Origin: Mucilaginibacter sp.
GTDB taxonomy: Bacteria; Bacteroidota; Bacteroidia; Sphingobacteriales; Sphingobacteriaceae
Assembly: GCA_019235595.1 (NCBI GenBank)
Contig: JAFAKI010000294.1
Span: 1 to 5,333 of the forward strand
DNA length: 5,333 bases
Direction: 5' to 3'
Shown here: piece after piece, positions 1-5,333 of the stretch
Layout: the number at the start of each line of letters is the position of its first letter
How positions within the stretch are numbered: position 1 is the stretch's first letter
Made by a program: the position numbers and the translations under genes
The notes under the pieces: model-generated
The model's input: only the letters and a program-made list of their open reading frames with translations
What the model was told of the DNA's origin: nothing
Database searches by the model: none

Positions 1-186
1 CCAGGCGTTCAGTTGAGCACCCAAATATTTCTCTGTTGATTTAGGCTGAAGGCCGAGAGAGTTCCCGCATAAATAAATCGAATCCTCCCCATTGTGCTGT
101 GGTATCAGGAATTCATTGCGGAAATGGCTCAGTTCATCCTGTGCATCCAGGCTTTCAGCAAACGCTAAAGTATTTTGGTAAATCAT
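1..186 (-). CDS. kynU: Kynureninase, N-terminal 62 codons (cut by left edge)
   Basis: Kynureninase is a cytoplasmic PLP enzyme that cleaves kynurenine or 3-hydroxykynurenine to anthranilate or 3-hydroxyanthranilate plus alanine, in tryptophan breakdown and the kynurenine route to NAD. Only the amino end is present. Reading from an ATG at 186-184, the frame stays open for 62 codons to the window edge. Residues 37-49 read IYLCGNSLGLQPK, the highly conserved N-terminal signature of the family, preceded by a typical helical lead (LAFAESLDAQDELSHF, residues 7-22). The PLP lysine lies outside the window. The start is the only ATG in this frame between an upstream in-frame TGA (192-190) and the signature, and it gives the lead length expected of the family. 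No Shine-Dalgarno sequence is seen. The gene lies 33 bases after the DNA glycosylase stop on the same strand, so it is probably the last recognised member of that operon. Confidence 0.9.
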   Translation of the reverse strand, partial: MIYQNTLAFAESLDAQDELSHFRNEFLIPQHNGEDSIYLCGNSLGLQPKSTEKYLGAQLNAW

Positions 187-219
187 CGGTCAATATTACG
201 AAATGTAATGAAACCAAAA

Positions 220-822
220 TCATTTATTGGGCTTACTTACATACTTATTGCCTTTCACATAAAAGCGGTAAGGCAGCAATGCATCTTCCTGCGCATAAGC
301 TACTCCGATACGCGGAACTTCGGCTATTTGATCATCCGTATAACGCAATCCCCTGTCCTCTATCCAAAGCTGGTCACTTTCCAGGCTAATGGCATTTAGC
401 TTGCGATCGATGCCCAATGCTTTCGCTACAGAGCCAGGCCCTGCAGTGATATTGGGCTTTAGGGTTTCCATATTCTTTCTGCCCAGCATAATATCAACGC
501 CAATTGTTGGTTCGATAGCCCTGATCAAAATAGCTCTTGGTTCATCTTCTGGCGAAACAACCACATTCAGCATCTCATGAATGCCGTAACATAAATAAAT
601 GTAGGCTATGCCGCCCTCCTTGTACATGATTTCTGTGCGGGCTGTGCGTTTGCCCCCAAAGGCGTGGGAAGCCTTGTCTATTGTCCCATTATATGCTTCT
701 GTTTCAACAATATATCCACCACTAAATAAACCATTAATTGAAGTAAATAAATACTTGCCTAATAGTTGTTTACTGAGTGAAACAACATCCGAATCGAGAT
801 AAAAGGATTGAGGTAGTTTCAA
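220..822 (-). CDS. 3-methyladenine DNA glycosylase (AAG/MPG family)
   Basis: A monofunctional base-excision repair enzyme that removes alkylated and deaminated purines such as 3-methyladenine, 7-methylguanine and hypoxanthine. The 200-residue length is normal for the bacterial Pur_DNA_glyco family. Compared with human AAG, Glu42 in IVETEAY (38-44) matches the catalytic Glu125, Tyr44 matches Tyr127, His53 in KASHAFGG matches His136, Tyr79 in IAYIYLCYG matches the base-flipping Tyr162, Asn86 matches Asn169, and Arg101 in LIRAIEP matches Arg182. GPGSVAKALGI (128-138) is also a family motif. The matches were made from memory of the human protein. The start is TTG, not ATG: the first in-frame ATG is codon 66, beyond the catalytic residue, and KLPQSFYLDSDVV after the TTG is the usual family N-terminus. 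The TTG shares TTGA with the upstream hydrolase stop, a 4-base overlap that suggests coupled translation. Confidence 0.95.
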   Translation of the reverse strand: MKLPQSFYLDSDVVSLSKQLLGKYLFTSINGLFSGGYIVETEAYNGTIDKASHAFGGKRTARTEIMYKEGGIAYIYLCYGIHEMLNVVVSPEDEPRAILIRAIEPTIGVDIMLGRKNMETLKPNITAGPGSVAKALGIDRKLNAISLESDQLWIEDRGLRYTDDQIAEVPRIGVAYAQEDALLPYRFYVKGNKYVSKPNK

Positions 823-1463
823 CTTATAATGTCTTTTAACCAGTTATTAATTTCTTTGGCTTTAGTGTAGATCATAATATGCGTTCCACCTTTAATAATG
901 GTCGCTCCCTTGATCCTTTGGTATGGGAATACCTGGTCTTTATCCCCGATGATGTGATAAACATTTGGCGGTATGGTTTGATTATCCCAATGCAGAATTG
1001 CGCCTATTGCCCATTTTATAAACCACGGTGAGGCGCCCTTGAGCATGCTCACAAATAATTGCTGGTGATGATTGGACATTCGCCCCATTACTCTTCTGAC
1101 GATAAAGCCCGTTTGAGGAAGCCAATCGGATGGTATCAATTTGTAAAGTGGAAAATACCTGTACCATTTATGCAACCTGGGAGCCTCAGCAGCCGTTTTT
1201 ATAGATGAAATGAGGATGGCTTTATCCAATGCCACCCTTTTTGCAATCTCAATGGTCAGCATGCCGCCTAATGAGCTGCCAATAACAACGGATCCAGGAA
1301 TTATTTTGTAATGGTCAATGAGTTTTTGTGCGTAGGTGGACAAAGTATCCTGCTTTTCAGGCTCTACCCAGCTAATCGGCATTGCCTCGCGGCCCTGCAA
1401 GTCGATATACTGAAATATGCGTACGTCAGCACCAAGGCCGGGGATCAGGAATATCTTGCTCAT
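819..1463 (-). CDS. Alpha/beta-fold hydrolase, substrate unknown
   Basis: A 214-residue cytoplasmic alpha/beta hydrolase with no signal peptide or membrane segment. The N-terminal strand and oxyanion loop read KIFLIPGLGAD (3-13). The nucleophile elbow is GSSLGG (62-67), with Ser64 as the expected nucleophile. The likely acid is Asp176 in IIGDKDQVFP (171-180), and the likely base is His195 in GGTHIM (192-197). The full catalytic triad is thus present in the expected order. The middle part (about 95-160) is a helical lid rich in Trp and Tyr, suggesting a hydrophobic substrate. The family includes esterases, thioesterases and lipases, and the sequence does not choose between them. Its ATG overlaps the fRMsr stop by one base (TAATG), and its TGA overlaps the glycosylase TTG by four, so it is embedded in the operon. 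Any role in damage repair or kynurenine metabolism is only a guess from position. Confidence 0.87.
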   Translation of the reverse strand: MSKIFLIPGLGADVRIFQYIDLQGREAMPISWVEPEKQDTLSTYAQKLIDHYKIIPGSVVIGSSLGGMLTIEIAKRVALDKAILISSIKTAAEAPRLHKWYRYFPLYKLIPSDWLPQTGFIVRRVMGRMSNHHQQLFVSMLKGASPWFIKWAIGAILHWDNQTIPPNVYHIIGDKDQVFPYQRIKGATIIKGGTHIMIYTKAKEINNWLKDIIS

Positions 1464-1939
1464 TAAAACTGTAGCAATTTTACGATGTGTTCCAGGTATT
1501 GCGCATCGGTTTGGTCGAATTGATCCAGTTCTTCGCTATCGACATCCAACACCGCTACCACTTCGTTATTTTGATAAATCGGAACAACAATCTCAGACCG
1601 CGACAATGAACTGCAAGCAATGTGGCCAGGAAAAGCATCCACATCAGGTACGATAAGCGTTTTGCCTTGTTCCCACGCTGCGCCACAAACGCCCTTCCCT
1701 TTGGCGATGCGTGTACAGGCTACCGGTCCCTGAAATGGGCCTAATACCAACTCGCCATTCTTTACAGTGTAGAATCCCACCCAAAACCATTTAAACTGTT
1801 CCTTTAATGCAGCTATTGTATTTGCCTGGTTAGCAATTAAATCAGATTCTCCATGAAGTAATGCTTCTATCTGCGGGATCAATGATTTATATTGTTCCTG
1901 CTTATCTGTTGATTGTATTATCGTTAAATCCTCGGCCAT
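1463..1939 (-). CDS. msrC: Free methionine-R-sulfoxide reductase (fRMsr, GAF domain)
   Basis: This enzyme reduces free, not protein-bound, L-methionine-R-sulfoxide to methionine, normally with thioredoxin as reductant, and so belongs to oxidative damage repair. The 158-residue protein is a single GAF domain. Family motifs are WVGFY (53-57), LVLGPFQGPVACTRI (64-78), KGVCGAAW (82-89), VPDVDAFPGHIACSS (97-111), SRSEIVVPI (113-121) and VLDVDS (130-135). The three cysteines, Cys75, Cys85 and Cys109, have the same spacing as Cys84, Cys94 and Cys118 of E. coli MsrC, where they form the redox and disulfide set, so catalysis should be intact. The ATG at 1939-1937 starts MAEDL and is the natural start. 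It lies only 4 bases after a promoter-like element, and no ribosome binding site is visible. It is the first gene of the minus-strand unit, and its stop overlaps the hydrolase start. Confidence 0.96.
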   Translation of the reverse strand: MAEDLTIIQSTDKQEQYKSLIPQIEALLHGESDLIANQANTIAALKEQFKWFWVGFYTVKNGELVLGPFQGPVACTRIAKGKGVCGAAWEQGKTLIVPDVDAFPGHIACSSLSRSEIVVPIYQNNEVVAVLDVDSEELDQFDQTDAQYLEHIVKLLQF

Positions 1940-1943
1940 AAAA

Positions 1944-1951
1944 CAAATGTA
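1944..1951 (-). promoter_or_regulatory. Bacteroidota-type -7 promoter element before msrC
   Basis: On the minus strand these bases read TACATTTG, a perfect match to the Bacteroidota -7 consensus TAnnTTTG. The element ends 4 bases before the msrC ATG, so transcription would start at or within a few bases of the start codon and leave almost no leader. No clear -33 TTG was found about 19-21 bases upstream; the best there is a TTATTT at 1975-1970, read on the minus strand. Position and motif support a promoter for the four-gene minus unit, but an 8-base match in AT-rich DNA can arise by chance. Confidence 0.5.
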
Positions 1952-2010
1952 GGTAAGCTGCCTTGAAATTAAATAACCTAAATCTCATATTTAATCTTTT
2001 ATTTCGCCTG

Positions 2011-2721
2011 ATGATCGTCAGTCTTACCATGGTTCGTTGCCGTAAAAGGTTTATTCCTTTTGCATTGCTGGCCATGGCTTTGCATCGGCGACCTATGAAA
2101 CAACAGAAAGGCTGCTCCTTTTGGCAATTGGTAGGAAGCGGAAAACATGGCACATTCAGCCTTAAACCCGACTGGCAACAATGGGGATTATTGGCGGTGT
2201 GGGATGATAGACAAGCTTTTGATTCATTTTACAACGACTCATTTGTATCCAGGTGGTGGAACAGATTTGATCGCGAAAAATGGACGATATTATGCGAGCC
2301 ATTGCAAAGCCACGGTAAGTGGGAAGGCAAAGAACCTTTTGGAGATGTAAATATTCAAGGCTATGAAGGGCCAGTTGCCATTTTAACCAGGGCGACCGTG
2401 CGCTTAAACCGGCTGAAGAACTTCTGGAACAACGTAGATGAGGTTTCTAAGCTGATGAGAAGGTCGCCGGGGTACATCATGTCATTAGGAATTGGTGAAA
2501 GACCTCTATACAGGCAAGCCACATTTTCGATCTGGAATAGCCTGGATGATGTAAAAGCTTTTGCCTACGGCTCAAAAGAACACAGCGAAGTGATCAGAAA
2601 AACAAGAGACGAAGGCTGGTACAGCGAAGAGCTATTCGCTAGGTTTAAACCGATTGCCTGTACCGGAACTTTAAACAATGAAGACCCATTGAAGGGGCAA
2701 ATTAAATTGAACGAATTATGA
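2011..2721 (+). CDS. CrtA-like spheroidene monooxygenase family protein
   Basis: The protein resembles CrtA, the acyclic carotenoid 2-ketolase of purple bacteria that oxidises spheroidene to spheroidenone. With the chosen start it has 236 residues, close to CrtA. Family motifs are FWQLVGSG (37-44), LLAVWDD (60-66), HGKWEGKEPF (101-110), GPVAILTRATV (120-130), GIGERPLYRQATFSIW (160-175) and EGWYSEELFARF (201-212). The architecture is a soluble repeat of ferredoxin-like alpha-beta halves with no membrane segments. The start chosen is ATG 2011 (MIVSLT), which lines up with the N-terminal VTLSIFRF strand of Rhodobacter CrtA as I recall it. A longer version from TTG 1963 would add 16 residues that do not fit the family. 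No other carotenoid gene is in the window, so the carotenoid substrate is unproven and a different oxidation or a binding role is possible. Its end overlaps the next gene by 4 bases. Confidence 0.82.
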   Translation: MIVSLTMVRCRKRFIPFALLAMALHRRPMKQQKGCSFWQLVGSGKHGTFSLKPDWQQWGLLAVWDDRQAFDSFYNDSFVSRWWNRFDREKWTILCEPLQSHGKWEGKEPFGDVNIQGYEGPVAILTRATVRLNRLKNFWNNVDEVSKLMRRSPGYIMSLGIGERPLYRQATFSIWNSLDDVKAFAYGSKEHSEVIRKTRDEGWYSEELFARFKPIACTGTLNNEDPLKGQIKLNEL

Positions 2722-2966
2722 GAATTATTGCAGAACTACCTCACCCCGAATTCAAGGTATCGATCTTGTTCATGAATCAAAAGTTTATCGTGAAAGCCGA
2801 ACAGGGTACTCTTGAACAAAGTTATAAGATACCAGAAATGGACCTGACAGACGGGGTGAACAGCGTGTTTGAAATACTGGATGAGGAGTTCATGGCCAAA
2901 ATAGCCGCACGTTTTACAGAAATGCGCAAAGATTATAAGGATGCCTACTTTAGGTATAACTATTAA
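2718..2966 (+). CDS. Small protein of unknown function (82 residues)
   Basis: I do not recognise a named family. The ATG overlaps the CrtA-like stop (ATGA), so translation is probably coupled and the two proteins may be made together. The sequence is soluble and without a signal peptide. Residues 1-39 look like beta strands (RIIAEL, KVSILFMN, KFIVKAEQ, EQSYKI), and 47-77 look helical and charged (VNSVFEILDEEFMAKIAARF, then EMRKDYKDAYF). The tail is aromatic (YFRYNY). No cysteines or histidine clusters point to metal or redox chemistry. The composition resembles the neighbouring genes and the start is well defined, so it is very likely a real gene. A hairpin follows 12 bases after the stop, consistent with the end of a two-gene transcript. 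Confidence 0.78.
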   Translation: MRIIAELPHPEFKVSILFMNQKFIVKAEQGTLEQSYKIPEMDLTDGVNSVFEILDEEFMAKIAARFTEMRKDYKDAYFRYNY

Positions 2967-2978
2967 TGTATATAAGCT

Positions 2979-3009
2979 ATATAATTATCTAAAAATTAGA
3001 CAATTATAT
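2979..3009. terminator. AT-rich hairpin after the crtA-like pair, possible transcription end
   Basis: The arms 2979-2992 and 2996-3009 are inverted repeats: 13 of 14 positions pair (ATATAATTATCTAA against TTAGACAATTATAT, one A/C mismatch) around an AAA loop at 2993-2995. It lies 12 bases after the 82-residue gene. The stem is almost all A-T, and the following bases are T-rich only briefly, so it is not a classic intrinsic terminator. It could also be an operator or a chance palindrome in AT-rich DNA, but its length and tiny loop make a structured 3' end the best reading. Confidence 0.4.
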
Positions 3010-3053
3010 TTATAAACTATAATAAACGGAATTTAATTTGGCGGGTATACACG

Positions 3054-3073
3054 TCTGAGTGGTTTATCTGAGT
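3054..3073 (+). repeat. Short direct repeat TCTGAGT, 13-base period, upstream of cobT
   Basis: TCTGAGT occurs at 3054-3060 and again at 3067-3073. The two copies start 13 bases apart and lie in the only GC-richer island of the intergenic region. The bases after each copy are loosely alike (GGTTTA and TTTAAC). A tandem site of this kind can be a transcription factor operator, about 107 bases before the cobT start codon. Two 7-base copies are weak evidence and no binding protein is identified. Confidence 0.3.
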
Positions 3074-3179
3074 TTTAACCTAACTAAAAACTTTAATAAA
3101 AATTATATAAAAATCTTACTTATAATAATTTATATATCAATACAAAATATTATTTGGCAGTAAAAACACGCCGTTTTAC

Positions 3180-4217
3180 ATGAAAAATTTCGACATACAG
3201 ACACCCGGTTCAACAATCGGTGAAGCATTACAAACCAAAATAGATCTTAAAACTAAGCCACCCGGTGCATTAGGGAAACTCGAATTACTGGCAAGTCAGA
3301 TAGGCACTATTCAACAAACCCTTACCCCGGTTTTAAATGATCCAACCGTGGTGGTTTTTGCCGGTGACCATGGACTTGTTCAGGAAGGAATTACGCCCTA
3401 CCCGCAGGAGGTGACTTTCCAAATGGTTATGAATTTCTTAAATGGAGGCGCTGCGATCAATGTGTTTGCAAAGCAGAATGGTTTAGAAGTTAAGGTGGTA
3501 GATGCTGGGGTGAATCATGGTTTCGGACAAACAGCAAACCTGCTAAACTATAAGGTGAATAAAGGCACACGTAATTGCCTGAAAGAAGCTGCTATGACAT
3601 CGGCCGAATTGACTGAAAGTATCGAAAAAGGTGCAACCATTGTTAATGATCTATATAAATCAGGCTGTAATTGTGTTGCCTTTGGAGAGATGGGTATTGG
3701 AAATACATCGTCGGCATCTTTGTTGATGCATTACTTTACCGGTATCGACCTTGCCACCTGCACGGGTCGTGGTACAGGGCTTGATGATGCGGGGTTAAGT
3801 AAGAAGATCAGTATATTGAAAACCGTTGCCGCTCGTCACGGCAATTTGCAGGATTGGGAAAAAATCATGTCGGCATTTTCGGGCTATGAAATAGCGATGA
3901 TGACGGGCGCTATGTTGCAGGCGGCTGAAAATAGGATGGTTATACTGCTTGATGGTTTTATAGCCAGCACGGCTTACCTCGCAGCCTTCAAACTCCACCC
4001 GGAAATTAAAAACTATATTATTGCCTGCCATCAATCAGACGAAAAAGGACATCAGCTGTTGTTGGAATATTTGAACCTCTCCCCGCTTTTGAATTTGGGG
4101 ATGCGCCTGGGGGAGGGAACCGGTGCTGCGGTCGCATTTCCACTGGTAAAGGCAGCTGTTAGTTTTTTAAATGAAATGGCGAGTTTTGAATCCGCAGGAG
4201 TTAGCAACAAGGAATAA
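3180..4217 (+). CDS. cobT: Nicotinate-nucleotide--dimethylbenzimidazole phosphoribosyltransferase
   Basis: CobT transfers the phosphoribosyl group of nicotinate mononucleotide to a lower-ligand base such as 5,6-dimethylbenzimidazole, giving alpha-ribazole 5'-phosphate for the nucleotide loop of cobalamin. At 345 residues it is full length. Motifs in order are TKPPGALGKLE (25-35), VFAGDHG (59-65), FGEMGIGNTSSA (168-179), GRGTGLDD (196-203), LLDGFI (256-261) and MRLGEGTGAA (308-317). Glu312 in that last motif corresponds to the catalytic Glu317 of Salmonella CobT, and Glu170 to Glu174. The C-terminal MASFESAGVS is also typical. No Shine-Dalgarno sequence precedes the ATG, as is common in Bacteroidota. 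Its stop overlaps the cobS ATG by one base (TAATG). It is the first gene of the plus-strand cobalamin unit. The sequence does not reveal which lower-ligand base is used in vivo. Confidence 0.97.
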   Translation: MKNFDIQTPGSTIGEALQTKIDLKTKPPGALGKLELLASQIGTIQQTLTPVLNDPTVVVFAGDHGLVQEGITPYPQEVTFQMVMNFLNGGAAINVFAKQNGLEVKVVDAGVNHGFGQTANLLNYKVNKGTRNCLKEAAMTSAELTESIEKGATIVNDLYKSGCNCVAFGEMGIGNTSSASLLMHYFTGIDLATCTGRGTGLDDAGLSKKISILKTVAARHGNLQDWEKIMSAFSGYEIAMMTGAMLQAAENRMVILLDGFIASTAYLAAFKLHPEIKNYIIACHQSDEKGHQLLLEYLNLSPLLNLGMRLGEGTGAAVAFPLVKAAVSFLNEMASFESAGVSNKE

Positions 4218-4981
4218 TGAAACGGGAAATAAGAGTATTTTTTACTGCGTTAATGTTTTTTACCCGGATACCCTGCCCGAAATGGATTGATCATTCGGAA
4301 GAGTACCTCAACAAGGCATCTAAATATTTTCCGGTGATTGGCATTATTGTCGGATCTGCAAGCGCAGTTATCTATTGGCTATTTCAATTGGTTTTCCCGG
4401 TAGAGATCGCATTAATCTTCAGCATGATCGCATCTGTAATTATTACAGGCGCTTTCCACGAAGACGGTTTTGCCGATGTTTGTGACGGCTTCGGCGGTGG
4501 CTGGACAAAGGAGAAAATCCTGCTTATTATGAAGGATTCACGGCTGGGCACGTTTGGCGTGATCGCATTGGGGCTTATTTTGCTTTTAAAATGGTCTGTA
4601 TTGAAATATTTCCCGGTAAATACATTGATGATTGCTTTAATAAGCGGACATGCTATAAGCCGTTTAAATGCGGTGTCGTTGATCTACACGGACGCGTATG
4701 CCCGGGAAGACGACTCCAGTAAATCAAAGCCACTGGCCACCAAAATGAGTTCCGGTGAATTGATCTTTGCCATTATATTTGGTATTGCACCTTTGGCTCT
4801 ATTCGCCAACATTTATGTATTGCTTGTATTGGTGCCCCTGTTCTTTGTCCGTTGGTATTTTTCAAAGTATTTTAAAAAATGGATAGGTGGATACACTGGG
4901 GACTGCCTGGGCGCAGTGCAGCAAGTATCGGAAGTCGTTTTTTATTTGAGCCTGATATTGATCTTTAAATATACTGCCTGA
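4217..4981 (+). CDS. cobS: Adenosylcobinamide-GDP ribazoletransferase (cobalamin synthase)
   Basis: CobS is an integral inner-membrane enzyme that joins alpha-ribazole, or its 5'-phosphate made by CobT, to adenosylcobinamide-GDP, releasing GMP and giving adenosylcobalamin or its phosphate. The 254-residue length is normal. Diagnostic motifs are GAFHEDGFADVCDGFGGG (78-95), whose acidic residues are expected to bind metal and substrate, MKDSRLGTFG (105-114), and GYTGDCLGAVQQVSE (225-239). Hydrophobic stretches at about 38-58, 63-79, 113-125, 134-149, 181-215 and 240-252 fit a multi-pass protein. The N-terminal FFTALMFFTRIP (8-19) is also characteristic. Its ATG overlaps the cobT stop by one base and its TGA overlaps the next ATG by one base, so all three genes are likely translated in a coupled way. 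Confidence 0.97.
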   Translation: MKREIRVFFTALMFFTRIPCPKWIDHSEEYLNKASKYFPVIGIIVGSASAVIYWLFQLVFPVEIALIFSMIASVIITGAFHEDGFADVCDGFGGGWTKEKILLIMKDSRLGTFGVIALGLILLLKWSVLKYFPVNTLMIALISGHAISRLNAVSLIYTDAYAREDDSSKSKPLATKMSSGELIFAIIFGIAPLALFANIYVLLVLVPLFFVRWYFSKYFKKWIGGYTGDCLGAVQQVSEVVFYLSLILIFKYTA

Positions 4982-5333
4982 TGGAGATCTATCTGATTCG
5001 GCATACGGCTGTTCACAATCCAGGTAAACTATGTTATGGTCAATCGAACATCGACCTGGCAGCGGATTGGCAAACGCATTTTACTGCTTTAAAGCAAAAG
5101 TTGGAGTCAAACTTACAGGGCGCAATGTTTTACTCGAGTCCTTTCGAACGGTGCACGCAACTCGCGGGTTTTTTATCAGGCGATCAATTTCAGACTGATA
5201 CGAGGCTTTCGGAAATGCACTTTGGTGATTGGGAACAGCGTTCATGGACAGATTTAGACCAGCCGGTTCTAAATGCCTGGATGGCTGATTTCGTAAATTA
5301 CCAGGTGCCGGGTGGTGAAAGTTTTGTGCACAT
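4981..5333 (+). CDS. cobC: Histidine phosphatase, probable alpha-ribazole phosphatase (cut by right edge)
   Basis: The frame opens at ATG 4981, sharing one base with the cobS stop (TGATG), and stays open for 117 codons to the window end, so the carboxyl part is missing. Residues 4-9 read YLIRHT, with His8 as the phosphate-accepting histidine and Arg7 as part of the phosphate pocket of the histidine phosphatase (phosphoglycerate mutase-like) superfamily. SSPFERCTQLA (52-62) gives the second arginine (Arg57), RLSEMHFGDWE (75-85) holds the likely proton donor Glu78, and PGGES (110-114) is also conserved. The second catalytic histidine lies beyond the edge. The superfamily has many substrates. 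The call to alpha-ribazole phosphatase, which removes the 5'-phosphate from alpha-ribazole phosphate or cobalamin phosphate, rests on the cobT-cobS context and on the CobC-like CYGQSNIDL (18-26). Confidence 0.88.
   Translation, partial: MEIYLIRHTAVHNPGKLCYGQSNIDLAADWQTHFTALKQKLESNLQGAMFYSSPFERCTQLAGFLSGDQFQTDTRLSEMHFGDWEQRSWTDLDQPVLNAWMADFVNYQVPGGESFVH

Larger units (their letters stand above)
2967..3179. other. AT-rich intergenic region upstream of cobT
   Basis: This 213-base stretch has no gene and about 22% GC by direct count, far below its flanks. Its left end holds the hairpin at 2979-3009. A more GC-rich island at about 3040-3080 holds a direct repeat. The last 60 bases are nearly pure A and T. 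The cobT promoter should lie here. Weak -7-like candidates are TTAATTTG (3034-3041, one base off TAnnTTTG) and TATTATTTG (3148-3156, spacing off by one), neither with a clear -33 TTG. I looked for the conserved B12 box and the paired elements of a cobalamin riboswitch and recognised none. Confidence 0.6.

Noticed and set aside
195..209. Inverted repeat ATTAC-GAAAT-GTAAT in the 33-base gap before kynU
   Set aside because: A 5-base stem is expected often by chance. On the minus strand it also contains TACATTTC, one base off the -7 consensus, but there is no -33 TTG at the right distance, so neither an operator nor a kynU promoter is supported.
99..399. Plus-strand open frames opposite kynU and the DNA glycosylase
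   Set aside because: The minus strand encodes recognisable kynureninase and AAG proteins here. The plus-strand translations have no family features and are antisense shadows.
1963..2010. Longer start (TTG 1963) for the CrtA-like protein, adding 16 residues
   Set aside because: The extra residues (Asn/Leu/Phe rich) do not fit the family N-terminus, while ATG 2011 gives MIVSLT, matching the first strand of CrtA. The extension would also run across the divergent promoter region.
1902..2181. Minus-strand open frames across the msrC/crtA-like divergent region
   Set aside because: They run antisense to the well-supported CrtA-like gene and give Arg/Cys-rich translations with no motif.
3072..3092. 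Possible terminator AGTTTT...AAAACT on either strand
   Set aside because: Six A-T-rich pairs with a loop of about 9 bases and no following T tract. Too weak to call.
3104..3136. Inverted repeat TATATAAA / TTTATATA upstream of cobT
   Set aside because: Eight-base A/T-only palindromes are common by chance in sequence this AT-rich. The arms are 17 bases apart and do not extend.
1..5333. Mobile elements, CRISPR arrays, tRNA or rRNA genes, defence or toxin-antitoxin systems
   Set aside because: No transposase, terminal repeats, regularly spaced repeats, tRNA-like cloverleaf or toxin-like small gene pair was seen. Most of the window is accounted for by housekeeping-type genes.

Overview
The window reads as a chromosomal segment of a Bacteroidota bacterium, most likely in the Sphingobacteriaceae (Mucilaginibacter or Pedobacter type). 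Supporting signs are moderate-GC genes without Shine-Dalgarno sequences, start codons packed against the preceding stop, very AT-rich intergenic DNA, a TAnnTTTG-type -7 promoter element, and protein families that sit together in such genomes. This placement is inferred from style and families, not from a search.

Positions 1-1939 (minus strand) hold a tight four-gene unit, read right to left: free methionine-R-sulfoxide reductase (fRMsr/MsrC), an alpha/beta hydrolase, 3-methyladenine DNA glycosylase (AAG family), and the first 62 codons of kynureninase, which runs off the left edge. The first two junctions overlap by 1 and 4 bases and the third is a 33-base gap. A promoter-like TACATTTG lies just 4 bases before the fRMsr start codon. 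The unit mixes oxidation repair, alkylation repair and tryptophan/NAD metabolism.

Positions 1940-2010 are a short divergent intergenic region. Positions 2011-2966 (plus strand) carry a CrtA-like spheroidene monooxygenase homolog and, overlapping it by 4 bases, a small 82-residue protein of unknown function.

Positions 2967-3179 are a gene-free stretch of about 22% GC. It holds a 14-position inverted repeat with a 3-base loop, probably a transcription end, and a 7-base direct repeat. No cobalamin riboswitch was recognised there.

Positions 3180-5333 (plus strand) are cobT-cobS-cobC, with cobC cut by the right edge. These enzymes make and attach the lower (nucleotide) loop of cobalamin: CobT makes alpha-ribazole phosphate, CobS joins the ribazole moiety to adenosylcobinamide-GDP, and CobC removes the phosphate. 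Both junctions overlap by one base, so this is a translationally coupled operon. cobU, which makes the adenosylcobinamide-GDP, is not in the window.

No mobile element, CRISPR array, tRNA, rRNA or convincing new system was seen. The least explained parts are the CrtA-like gene with its coupled small partner and the AT-rich region before cobT.
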